Source: CAVQBP01 sp963710745 | GTDB lineage: Bacteria > Bacteroidota > Ignavibacteria > Ignavibacteriales > Ignavibacteriaceae | NCBI GenBank assembly: GCA_963710745.1 | Contig: CAVQBP010000015.1 | Location: 109,819 to 173,818 of the forward strand | Reading direction: 5' to 3' | Length of the DNA stretch: 64,000 bases | Shown here: positions 34,758 to 42,841 of the stretch, in pieces | Layout: every line of letters begins with the position of its first letter | How positions within the stretch are numbered: the stretch's first letter is position 1 | The notes under the pieces: generated by a model | The model's database searches: none | Seen by the model: only the letters and a program-made list of their open reading frames with translations | What the model was told of the DNA's origin: nothing | Program-made: the position numbers and the translations under genes

Positions 34758-36779
34758 TTATTGTATAATGGGATGTATATTTCGTATTCTGGAATAAATT
34801 AAAAATGCCATGAGATAAATAACTAATGCAACAGAGATTGTTACCAGAAAACCGAACAATACTGATAAAACAACACATAACAGTCCTCCTGCAACAGTGA
34901 AAAGTCCATTCAAGCCCCAGGCCCAAGCAATTGTTCCTGAAGGCTGATTCTCCAATAATAATATTCCAAGTGGGAAAGGCATTCCTAAGAAAAACCCTAA
35001 TGGGAAAATTAAATATTATTGAAATTAGTATTCTTATTAAGATTACATATGAAAGAAAAAGATTAAAAATATATGGGTAAATCAGCAATAGTATAATTCC
35101 CCAAATAAATATACCTAAAAAAGGTAAATACCATTTTCTCGATGGATTAATATTTAATTTTTGAGATGAAATGCTTCCTATTCCTGCAGATAATAATAAA
35201 ATAAATAAAACGGAAGTATAAGTGTAAAGAGGAGTTCCAATGAATAACATGAATATTTGAATAAGAATTAGCTCTATAATTATAAATCCAGAGCCTAATG
35301 CCGAAAAGTAGGCTAGATAATAATATTTATTTGGCCATTTGCCCGATTTACCTAAACTAGAAAATTTTAGAGGTATAAGGATAAAAAGGAAAGCAGCAAT
35401 TATAGAAACAAGTCCAACTACAATAATATGAATTATATCCAAAGGGATAGATTTTCTTGCAGTTAATCGGCTATTAAGTAATCCAGCGGTTGAAAAATTA
35501 ACATAATGCATCGAATCAGTTTCTAACCTTCTAATATTTTTTCTTAAAAAGTCAAAATATGGTTTGTTATCAGTTAGTGGAATAACCCTATAAGGGATTT
35601 TTTCTAAAAAATCAGTTTTTAGCTTACCGCTGTAAAAATCATCGGATAAAAAGCTATGTTGTTTGTCAAATGGATTTTCAGCAATACTGAACACAAATCT
35701 GGAATTTGGTTTTGTAGAAAAAAATTTCTTTAAACTATCTACCTCTTTTTTTGTCCATGGATTCATTTTTACTAATATTGTGGGCAAATTATCCATCAAT
35801 CCCTCTCTCTCAAATACAACCACATGATCACGAAAATTTCTCCTCCCCATACTCTTCCATGCTAGTGCTAATGTGGTAATAATTTTAGGATAGATATGAT
35901 GATTTATATGTAATATTCCATTTCCTTTAAGATGTTTAAAATATTCTTGATATGCTTGATAAGTATGAAGATAATTTGCTTCCATTGCACCGCTTCCGGA
36001 AGCAAGACTAGATGTGGTATGATTACTAAAAATTTGAATTATATCATATTTTTTATTATTACCTGATAGAAATCTACGTCCTTCATCAATATAAGTTTTT
36101 ATATTAGGATGAAGAAAAATATTTCCATTATACTTTGCATATTTGTTTAAACCTAGATTCACAACAGTACCAACCATTTCAACAGCATCAATACTGCCTG
36201 CATTATATGCAAGTGCTGCTTTTACTTCCTGACCAGCTGCACTACCAATAATTAAAACTTTCGCGTCAGTATCTTTTTTAAAAAATGGGAAGCCAGTACT
36301 CCCCTGTGCCAAAAATTACCATATGTCGAATCTGGTAATGTATTTCTAAGCTTAATAAAATTACCATCAAAAGGATAAATAGTGCTGCTTTGGGAGCCAC
36401 CATCATATGCTACATGTTTCCATCCCCCTTCATCAATAACATCTATTTTAGAAACAGGATCCCAAAAAGTAAATTCAATCTTACCGGTCTCTTTATCAGA
36501 TTTTACTCCCCTTTTATTTGTATGTTCTTTAAAATCGTAGTAATTATTTTTGAGGAATGGAGCTAAAATTAAAATGATTCCGATTGTTATTGAAAAGAAA
36601 ATCATTTTTTTATTTTTACTCAAAAGACCGGAAGTAATAATAGCAAGAGCTCCTACGCAAAGTAACAATCCACCAGGTCCAATAATGGGTATTAGGGGAA
36701 TTATAAGGATACAACCCAAAGAGGCTCCTACTAAATCCCAAAAATAAAGAGGTTGTATCTTTTCAGCATATCTTGAAAA
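34758..36779 (-). pseudogene. Spermidine-synthase-like membrane protein, truncated and frameshifted
   Basis: This reads as a spermidine-synthase-like protein fused to membrane helices, now broken. From 36779 it starts inside a membrane segment (FSRYAEKIQPLYFWDLVGAS), so the first helices are lost where the Rrf2 gene now ends, eight bases away. A frameshift in the five-A run at 36311-36315 separates the helices from the methyltransferase-like core (KVLIIGSAAGQEVKAAL). A second, an extra base within 34995-35004, separates the core and central helices from the last helices (MPFPLGILLLENQPSGTIAW). Shifting frame at both points gives one continuous family match. It was probably never a standard polyamine enzyme; the role of the family is unclear. 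It lies directly downstream of the suf operon. Confidence 0.85.
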
Positions 36780-36787
36780 TTACGAAA

Positions 36788-37270
36788 TTAATTGCTTGAA
36801 ATTTTAGGAATTTCAACTTCATCTGAAATATTAATGGCAATCGTCTTGGTTTCTTCTTCACTCCCTAAAAGATTTTGCAGTGTAGTTTTACTTAATACCC
36901 CGTCAAGTAAGTTTTGTATTATGCTCCATAGTGAACGAACAGAACAATCTATAGTATGTGTACAAATTGTTTCAACGCCACTGTGATTTTCACAAAATCC
37001 AGATTCAAAAAGTTTTCCGCCCAGAACACTTAATACTTCTCCAATAATTATTTTATTTGCAGGTCTTGACAATTTATACCCGCCCGTTTGTCCGCGTGAG
37101 CTTTCAACAAAACTGCCAAGTCTTAATATCCTGAGAATTTTTCCAACATGAGCTTCCGATAAACCTTCAAGCTGGCTAATCTCCGGAATAGTTAAACCGT
37201 TAGGGGAACTGGATTTGCCAATTCTGATTAAGCATCTTAAACCGTATTCTTCCTGTGAACTGAATTTCAT
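36788..37270 (-). CDS. Rrf2-family transcriptional regulator (likely Suf/Isc-type)
   Basis: A 160-residue winged-helix regulator with the standard Rrf2 opening (MKFSSQEEYGLRCLIRI) and the recognition region GLSEAHVGKILRILRLGSFVES. Three cysteines follow the helix-turn-helix: C93, C103 and C109 (spacing x9, x5). IscR, NsrR and RirA also use three cysteines here to hold an iron-sulfur cluster, with shorter first spacings. It is the last gene of the suf operon, 21 bases after the VOC gene, so cluster sensing and autoregulation are likely. A candidate operator lies at 44342-44369. Direct proof of cluster binding is not available from the sequence. Confidence 0.87.
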   Translation of the reverse strand: MKFSSQEEYGLRCLIRIGKSSSPNGLTIPEISQLEGLSEAHVGKILRILRLGSFVESSRGQTGGYKLSRPANKIIIGEVLSVLGGKLFESGFCENHSGVETICTHTIDCSVRSLWSIIQNLLDGVLSKTTLQNLLGSEEETKTIAINISDEVEIPKISSN

Positions 37271-37291
37271 CTTATTTTATCATTATTGTTT

Positions 37292-37678
37292 TTATTTCTT
37301 TGAGTGTACAGCAATTCTGTTCCCTTCCGTATCTGAAAGCATTCCCATAAATCCGATTTCTTCACTAATAATTTTTTTCTGCATTAAAACTTTTCCTCCG
37401 GCAGATTCAACTTTATCCAGTTCATTCTTTAAATCACCGGACGGAGAAGAGAAATAAATCAGAACACCGTCTTGTGAAGGTTTGTAAAATTTTTCATCAT
37501 GAACTAATGAACCCGGAGCACCCGGTTTATCTGCATTTGGGAACCATGCCATTTCGAAACCGCCGAAATTCTGCCGTTCAAGATTAAAACCAAAAACAGA
37601 TTCGTAAAATTTTACGGCTCGCTCAATGTTGCTTACCGGTATTTCAAACCAGCCAACTGCATTTACATTGATTTCCAT
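37292..37678 (-). CDS. VOC-superfamily (glyoxalase-fold) protein
   Basis: A 128-residue protein of the vicinal-oxygen-chelate fold. It opens VNAVGWFEIPVSNIERAVKFYESVFGF and ends GFMGMLSDTEGNRIAVHSKK, the usual two-module pattern. The group is close to bleomycin-resistance/YkcA-like proteins of unknown substrate. The family's metal-binding histidine/glutamate positions are not complete here (E17 and the late H are candidates), so a metal-free role is possible. It is placed between the bacilliredoxin and the Rrf2 regulator in the suf operon. Confidence 0.82.
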   Translation of the reverse strand: MEINVNAVGWFEIPVSNIERAVKFYESVFGFNLERQNFGGFEMAWFPNADKPGAPGSLVHDEKFYKPSQDGVLIYFSSPSGDLKNELDKVESAGGKVLMQKKIISEEIGFMGMLSDTEGNRIAVHSKK

Positions 37679-37697
37679 ATACCTCCTTTTTTATTCA

Positions 37698-37719
37698 GGG
37701 AACGCATTTAAGCGTTCCC
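37698..37719. repeat. Intergenic hairpin inside the suf operon
   Basis: An exact 8-bp stem (GGGAACGC at 37698-37705 with GCGTTCCC at 37712-37719) with a six-base loop, in the 49-base gap between the bacilliredoxin and VOC genes. No U-run follows on the minus strand, so it is more likely a processing or stability element than a full terminator. Confidence 0.55.
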
Positions 37720-37727
37720 CATATATT

Positions 37728-38267
37728 TTAACCCTTATCTGAAAACGATGGAATTTTTGAACCGCAGGATTTTGCATACATTATTTTAGCAAAATTTTCC
37801 GGACTAACTGATGGACCTTTTTTTGAGCAGTATTCATTAAATACATTTTTTAATTCAGATGCAATTGTTTCTGGACCGTTCCCTTCAATATCGTAACGCT
37901 GCATGAAGTATATTAATTTTCCATTTTTGAATAAACCGACACTTGGTGATGACGGCGGATATTCAGAGATATATTGACGAATCCTGTCAACTGCATCTCT
38001 TTCCTGACCTGCAAATCCCGTATATAGTTTATCAGGGATAATATCATTCTGTAAGGCTAAAGATACACCCGGACGGGCAGATCCTGCTGCACAACCGCAA
38101 ACAGAGTTAATCATCACTAAAATTGTTTTATCATCCTGAACATTAATAGTTTTATCAACATCTTCACGTGTGAGCAATTCTTCAAAACCAACAGCTAATA
38201 ATTCATCTCTCATTGGCTGAACTGCTTCCTGATCATAAATAGGCGGTCTCGATACAATATTAAACAT
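37728..38267 (-). CDS. BrxA/BrxB-family bacilliredoxin
   Basis: A 179-residue thioredoxin-fold protein of the bacilliredoxin (DUF1094, YphP/YqiW) family, which removes bacillithiol from modified proteins. The redox motif is C57-G-C59 in NSVCGCAAGSARPG, as in BrxA/BrxB. The remaining segments (DRIRQYISEYPPSSPSVGLF and YFMQRYDIEG) follow the family. Bacillithiol is made by some Bacteroidota-group bacteria as well as Firmicutes; no bshABC gene is seen here. Its location in the suf operon suggests protection or repair of thiols during cluster assembly. It follows the SufT-like gene after 112 bases of AT-rich repeats. Confidence 0.88.
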   Translation of the reverse strand: MFNIVSRPPIYDQEAVQPMRDELLAVGFEELLTREDVDKTINVQDDKTILVMINSVCGCAAGSARPGVSLALQNDIIPDKLYTGFAGQERDAVDRIRQYISEYPPSSPSVGLFKNGKLIYFMQRYDIEGNGPETIASELKNVFNEYCSKKGPSVSPENFAKIMYAKSCGSKIPSFSDKG

Positions 38268-38320
38268 GTTTACTCCTTATTTTTGATTTCATAAAAAATC
38301 GATCTTATTTATCATTTTAA

Positions 38321-38375
38321 ATCAAAGGTCAAAAATTAAGTTTCAAAAATATTTTGACTTTTTACTTTTGACTTT
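38321..38375. repeat. Repeated AAAAGTC/GTCAAAA units
   Basis: The 112-base gap between the SufT-like and bacilliredoxin genes has several GTCAAAA and TTTTGAC units in direct and inverted order (for example GGTCAAAAA near 38328 and TTTTGAC near 38352 and 38366). They can form a weak AT-rich hairpin. It may hold an internal promoter, but no clean one is seen. Confidence 0.4.
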
Positions 38376-38379
38376 AACA

Positions 38380-38712
38380 TTACATAAATCCAAGTTCTAA
38401 TTTTGCTACTTCGGACATCATATCTTTATCCCATGGCGGATTCCAGACCAGCTCGATATTTACATTTTCAATTTCAGGGATTGTTTTAATTTTACTTTGC
38501 ACCTCCGGAGGTAAAGAACCAGCAACCGGGCAGGCAGGCGATGTCAAAGTCATTTTAACATTTACATCTGCTTTGCTGTCAATTGAGTTGCTAATTCTAA
38601 TTTCGTATATCAATCCCAGCTCAAAAATATCTACAGGGATTTCCGGATCGTAGCAGGTTTTCAAAACCTGAATTATTTTCTCTTCCAGTTCTTGTTTATT
38701 TAACTCAGACAT
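38380..38712 (-). CDS. MIP18/DUF59-family Fe-S assembly protein (SufT-like)
   Basis: A 110-residue protein with the DUF59 fold. The core motifs are TCYDPEIPVDIFELGLIYEI and TSPACPVAGSLPPEVQ. SufT-type members of this family help deliver iron-sulfur clusters to target proteins, and SufT genes often sit in suf operons, as here: it is three bases after sufU and in the same orientation. The conserved cysteine in TSPACP is present. The related PaaD proteins belong to phenylacetate operons, for which there is no sign here. Confidence 0.9.
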   Translation of the reverse strand: MSELNKQELEEKIIQVLKTCYDPEIPVDIFELGLIYEIRISNSIDSKADVNVKMTLTSPACPVAGSLPPEVQSKIKTIPEIENVNIELVWNPPWDKDMMSEVAKLELGFM

Positions 38713-38715
38713 AAA

Positions 38716-39177
38716 TTACTCTGTAGTTACGGTTTTATTCTTATCTTCATTTACTGCCGACATCATTGTATGCCAGGCTAAACTTGCACACTTGACTCGA
38801 ACAGGAAATTCACGAACACCGGCAAAAACTGCTAATTTCCCTAATTCATCCAAATCAAAATCATCGTCTAGTTTACCGGTAATTAAATCGTGAAATTTGT
38901 TAAACAATTCTTCGGCTTCTTTTAATGTTTTTCCTTTTACTATTGAACTCATTAATGAAGCAGAAGCTTTTGAAATTGCACAGCCTGATCCTTGAAAAGA
39001 AATATCTTTTACACTATCATCTTCAACAATTAAATAAATATTTATTCGATCGCCGCACAACGGATTATACCCTTCTGCGAATTTGTTTGCATTCTCAATT
39101 TTTCTAAAATTTCTCGGACTCTTGTTATGATCAAGAATAACCTGCTGATAGAGTTCTCTTAATTCCGAATCGATCAC
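38716..39177 (-). CDS. sufU: Fe-S cluster assembly protein SufU
   Basis: Zinc-dependent sulfur-transfer partner of SufS; it accepts persulfide sulfur from the cysteine desulfurase. The 153-residue protein has the three cysteines and the aspartate that bind zinc in SufU: C41 and D43 (NPLCGDR), C66 (GSGCAIS) and C130 (RVKCASLAW). The insertion between the second and third cysteines (KGKTLKEAEELFNKFHDLIT) sets SufU apart from scaffold IscU. Its start overlaps the sufS stop by four bases, as expected for a desulfurase-acceptor pair. The SufT-like gene follows directly. Confidence 0.95.
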   Translation of the reverse strand: MIDSELRELYQQVILDHNKSPRNFRKIENANKFAEGYNPLCGDRINIYLIVEDDSVKDISFQGSGCAISKASASLMSSIVKGKTLKEAEELFNKFHDLITGKLDDDFDLDELGKLAVFAGVREFPVRVKCASLAWHTMMSAVNEDKNKTVTTE

Positions 39178-40424
39178 TTGAATACCTCAGTAATTTTTTT
39201 TAACCCGTTAGTAAGAACGTCAATTTCACTTTTAGTGTTGTACAATGCCAGTGATGCTCTTGTTGTTGCAGGAATGTTGTACCTGTCCATTACCGGCTGT
39301 GTACAATGATGTCCTGTTCTAACAGCTACACCTTCAAAATCCAAAAATGTTCCGATATCATGAGGATGAATATTATCAAATACAAAAGAGATAACCGCAC
39401 TTTTTTCTTTTGCGTTTCCAATTATTTTTAATCCCTCAACTTGTGATAGTGATTGTAAACCATAATCTAAAAGTTCTTTTTCGTATACAGATATTGTTTC
39501 TAATCCGATATTGCCGATATAATCTAATGCGGTGCCTAATCCGATAGCTCCGGCAATATTAGAAGTGCCCGCCTCAAATTTAAATGGAAGTTCATTATAA
39601 GTTGATTTTTCAAAGGTTACTTTTGAAATCATATCTCCGCCACCCATATAAGGCGGCATTTGTTCCAATAAGTATTCTTTCCCGTATAAAATCCCAATTC
39701 CTGTTGGACCGTAAATTTTATGTCCTGAGAATGCTAGGAAATCACAATCTAATTTCTGAACATCAACCGGAAAATGGTTTACAGCTTGTGCAGCATCAAT
39801 AAGAACCGGGATATTATGATTATGAGCAGTTTCTATAACCTGTTTCACCGGATTAACAGTCCCTAATGAATTTGAAACATAAACGACCGCAACAATTTTT
39901 GTCTTTTCGGTAATTAACTTTTCAAATTCTTCAAGAATTATTTCTCCTTCATCTGTAATAGGAATAACTTTAATTATAGCTTTCTTTTCGGCTGCAATTA
40001 ATTGCCAGGGTACAATATTGGAATGATGTTCCATGCCTGATATAATTATCTCATCGCCTTCATTTAAATTATTTCTTCCAAAAGATCCTGCAACAAGATT
40101 TATAGATTCAGTAGCTCCGCGGGTAAAAATTATTTCTTTTTCGCTGGAAGCATTTATAAACTTTTTAACTTTAATTCGTGCACTTTCATATGCATTGGTA
40201 GCAGATCCGCTAAGATAATGAACACCTCTATGTATATTTGAATTGATGGTGGAATAATAATTAACAATGCTGTCAATAACAGCCTGAGGCTTTTGGGTTG
40301 TTGCAGCATTATCAAGGTAACATAATGGTTTTCCATGGATTAATTCTTTAAGAATAGGAAAATCATTCCTTATCTTTTCAACATCGAAAGATGCTTTTTC
40401 AATATGTGGTGTTTCTACTTTCAT
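39174..40424 (-). CDS. sufS: Cysteine desulfurase SufS
   Basis: Pyridoxal-phosphate enzyme that takes sulfur from cysteine to form a protein persulfide for cluster assembly. The 416-residue length matches group II desulfurases. The PLP lysine is in FSGHKIYGPTG near residue 229, and the persulfide cysteine is in RTGHHCTQPVM near 371, in the compact loop typical of SufS rather than IscS. Other landmarks are YLDNAATTQKP near residue 36 and HHSNIVPWQ near 132. It is translationally coupled to sufU by a four-base overlap and follows sufD after 51 bases. Confidence 0.97.
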   Translation of the reverse strand: MKVETPHIEKASFDVEKIRNDFPILKELIHGKPLCYLDNAATTQKPQAVIDSIVNYYSTINSNIHRGVHYLSGSATNAYESARIKVKKFINASSEKEIIFTRGATESINLVAGSFGRNNLNEGDEIIISGMEHHSNIVPWQLIAAEKKAIIKVIPITDEGEIILEEFEKLITEKTKIVAVVYVSNSLGTVNPVKQVIETAHNHNIPVLIDAAQAVNHFPVDVQKLDCDFLAFSGHKIYGPTGIGILYGKEYLLEQMPPYMGGGDMISKVTFEKSTYNELPFKFEAGTSNIAGAIGLGTALDYIGNIGLETISVYEKELLDYGLQSLSQVEGLKIIGNAKEKSAVISFVFDNIHPHDIGTFLDFEGVAVRTGHHCTQPVMDRYNIPATTRASLALYNTKSEIDVLTNGLKKITEVFK

Positions 40425-40475
40425 TTTGATTCTCTTAACAAACCAATTTTATTGGAGAAATTGGATCTGTGGTTT

Positions 40476-41798
40476 TTAATTATTAAATCTTTTGTCTAAA
40501 ATTTCTTCCAGGTAACTTCTTACTTCATTAATTTTTATTGATTTAATTACGTCGCTTGCAAATGCACGTATTAAAATAGTCCGTGCAGTTTCTTCTCCGA
40601 TTCCTCTTGATTTCAAATAGAACATTGCTTCCGAATCGAGCTGTCCTATAGTTGCACCATGAGAACATTTAACATCATCTGCAAAAATTTCAAGCTGCGG
40701 TTTAGTATTAATTAAAGCACTGTCGGATAATATTATATTATTGTTCTCCTGGAAAGCATTCGTTTTTTGTGCATCCTTCCTGACTATCACTTTACCATTA
40801 AAAACGCCTCTTGATTTATCGTCAAGGATCCCTTTGTAATGTTCATGGCTGTTGCAGTGAGGTTTTGCATGATCGATCAATGAATGAACATCAAATAATT
40901 GGGTACCGGAGGTAAGGAATAAACCATTGAGCATGCATTCACCGCCTTCATTATTAAAGCGGGAATTGAAATCATTCCGTGAAATATCACCGCCGGTAGA
41001 AATTAAGTGTGAAGTGAAATTACTGTTTCTCTCCTGGTCAACTTCCATTCTTGAAATGTGAAAAGCATTTATACTTTCTTCCTGCAGCTTTATATGATCA
41101 ACTATTGAGTTTTCATCAGCAACTACTTCAGTAACAGCATTGGTAAAATATGTACATCCTTCAAAAGAAGTATAATGTTCTATTATTGTTACCTGTGAAT
41201 TCTTGCCGGCTACAAATAAATTCCTCGGCTGTATTAAAAGTTTTTCTTCTTTGCAATCGGAAATAAAAAGAATGTGAATAGGATGTTCAATTATTTTTCC
41301 ATCAGGGATGGATATAAAAACACCGTCTTTAGTAAAAGCTGTACTTAAAGCTGTAAATATGTGGTCTTTATAATCTGCATATTGGCCAAAGTGTTTTTTT
41401 ACAATTTCAGAATGCTCACTGATTGCAGAAGCAATATTACTTACAATAACATCTTTGGGTAAATCCTGGACTTTGGAAAGGTCCTCAGAATAATGACCAT
41501 TTATAAAAACCAGGAGGCTGTGTTCCAAATTTTCAAACAAAAACTTCTCAATTTTTCCCGGTTGTAAAGGAGCAACGTTTTTCTTAGGATCAACCGGTTT
41601 AAAATTATATTTAAGCAGCGGTGCAATATTAGTGTACTTCCAGTCCTCATCTTTAAGTGTGGGGAACTTCAAATCAGAGAAATACGAAATTGCATCCCTT
41701 CTTAAATAGTGAACAGCACTTGAATCACCATTTAAATTTGTTTCAAGATGTTCGAATTTCTGTATATACCAATTTTTTAAATCTAAAATTTCATCCAT
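40476..41798 (-). CDS. sufD: Fe-S cluster scaffold subunit SufD
   Basis: Partner of SufB in the SufBC2D scaffold. The 440-residue protein has the SufD architecture: an N-terminal helical part (YLRRDAISYFSDLKFPTLKDEDWKYTNI), a long beta-helix, and the C-terminal helices (FYLKSRGIGEETARTILIRAFASDVI). The segment DDVKCSHGATIGQLD near residue 385 carries the conserved cysteine and histidine. It is separated from sufC by 135 bases that hold two small hairpins, more than usual in a suf operon. Confidence 0.95.
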   Translation of the reverse strand: MDEILDLKNWYIQKFEHLETNLNGDSSAVHYLRRDAISYFSDLKFPTLKDEDWKYTNIAPLLKYNFKPVDPKKNVAPLQPGKIEKFLFENLEHSLLVFINGHYSEDLSKVQDLPKDVIVSNIASAISEHSEIVKKHFGQYADYKDHIFTALSTAFTKDGVFISIPDGKIIEHPIHILFISDCKEEKLLIQPRNLFVAGKNSQVTIIEHYTSFEGCTYFTNAVTEVVADENSIVDHIKLQEESINAFHISRMEVDQERNSNFTSHLISTGGDISRNDFNSRFNNEGGECMLNGLFLTSGTQLFDVHSLIDHAKPHCNSHEHYKGILDDKSRGVFNGKVIVRKDAQKTNAFQENNNIILSDSALINTKPQLEIFADDVKCSHGATIGQLDSEAMFYLKSRGIGEETARTILIRAFASDVIKSIKINEVRSYLEEILDKRFNN

Positions 41799-41834
41799 AT
41801 GTTTATAAGATCTCCAATTTCCTAATTTGTTTTC

Positions 41835-41852
41835 TCAGGACAGGAGTCCTGA
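41835..41852. repeat. Small hairpin TCAGGAC/GTCCTGA
   Basis: A perfect 7-bp inverted repeat with a four-base AGGA loop, in the sufC-sufD gap. No T-run follows on the minus strand. It looks like a dispersed palindromic repeat or an mRNA processing hairpin. Confidence 0.55.
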
Positions 41853-41893
41853 ATTACGAGCTATGAATATATAAACTATAGTGTACCATCTAA

Positions 41894-41911
41894 CTCAGTT
41901 CTCCAACTGAG
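41894..41911. repeat. Small hairpin CTCAGTT/AACTGAG
   Basis: A perfect 7-bp inverted repeat with a CTCC loop, 42 bases from the previous hairpin in the same gap. The pair of hairpins directly after sufC could lower expression of downstream suf genes relative to sufBC. Confidence 0.55.
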
Positions 41912-41933
41912 CTTTCTAAAACTTAGCATTTGA

Positions 41934-42701
41934 TCAATCTTGTTCAACGGCTTCGTCTATATGTTCTTTAGTCCAATCGTATCCTTTCTCTTCCAATTCA
42001 AGTGCAAGAGTTTTATCACCAGATTTAATTATTTTTCCTTTATATAGAACATGGACAAAATCGGGAACTATATAATTAAGCAGTCTTTGATAGTGTGTAA
42101 CAACTATAGTAGAATTCTCACTGTTTTTTAATTTATTTACACCATTGGCAACAATTCTTAAAGCATCAATATCAAGTCCCGAATCCGTTTCATCAAGAAT
42201 AGCAAGTTTTGGTTCGAGGACTGCCATCTGAAAAATTTCGTTTCTCTTCTTTTCTCCACCGGAAAAACCTTCATTTACTGATCGGTTGATTAAAGCTTTA
42301 TCCAATTCGACAAGCTGCATCTTTTTCTTTATCAGCGAAAGGAACTCCATTGCATCCAGTTCCTCTTCACCGTTGTATTTTCGTATTTCATTTAACGCAG
42401 TTTTAAGAAGATTAGTATTGCTGACTCCGGGTATTTCAACCGGATACTGAAAAGCAAGGAAAATGCCTGCTCTGGCTCTATCTTCCGGTTTCATTTCCAG
42501 GAGGTTCTGTCCGTTATAGAGAACTTCTCCTTCGGTTACTTCATACTCCTCTTTCCCTGCCAATACCTGAGCAAGAGTGCTCTTACCGGAACCGTTAGGT
42601 CCCATAATTGCGTGAACTTCACCTTTATTTATTTTAAGATTTATTCCTTTTAAGATTTCTTTACCGTCAATATTTGCGTGAAGATTTTTAATTTCTAGCA
42701 T
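41934..42701 (-). CDS. sufC: Fe-S assembly ATPase SufC
   Basis: ABC-type ATPase of the SufBCD scaffold; it is soluble and drives conformational changes that open the scaffold for cluster formation. The 255-residue protein has Walker A at 34-42 (GPNGSGKST), the SufC-type signature GFSGGEKKRNEI, Walker B LAILDETDSGLDIDAL, and the switch histidine in VVTHYQRLL. The length and these motifs are those of SufC rather than of a transporter ATPase. It follows sufB after 140 bases. Confidence 0.97.
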   Translation of the reverse strand: MLEIKNLHANIDGKEILKGINLKINKGEVHAIMGPNGSGKSTLAQVLAGKEEYEVTEGEVLYNGQNLLEMKPEDRARAGIFLAFQYPVEIPGVSNTNLLKTALNEIRKYNGEEELDAMEFLSLIKKKMQLVELDKALINRSVNEGFSGGEKKRNEIFQMAVLEPKLAILDETDSGLDIDALRIVANGVNKLKNSENSTIVVTHYQRLLNYIVPDFVHVLYKGKIIKSGDKTLALELEEKGYDWTKEHIDEAVEQD

Positions 42702-42841
42702 TTTTATTTTTCCTCTATTTAGTATTCCTATTTTTTCCTTACTCTTTTGTTTTGTTATCTTATTGAATCTTTGGGATTAAGATCATTCCAAAAGAATTCC
42801 TTCTGAAAGAGCAAGATTATGATTAAGATAATTCTCCGAAT

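Noticed and set aside
34735..36312. Intact 525-residue spermidine synthase
   Set aside because: Its start is inside a homopolymer frameshift, and its last about 85 residues are out-of-frame translation. The family's conserved C-terminal helices lie in another frame.
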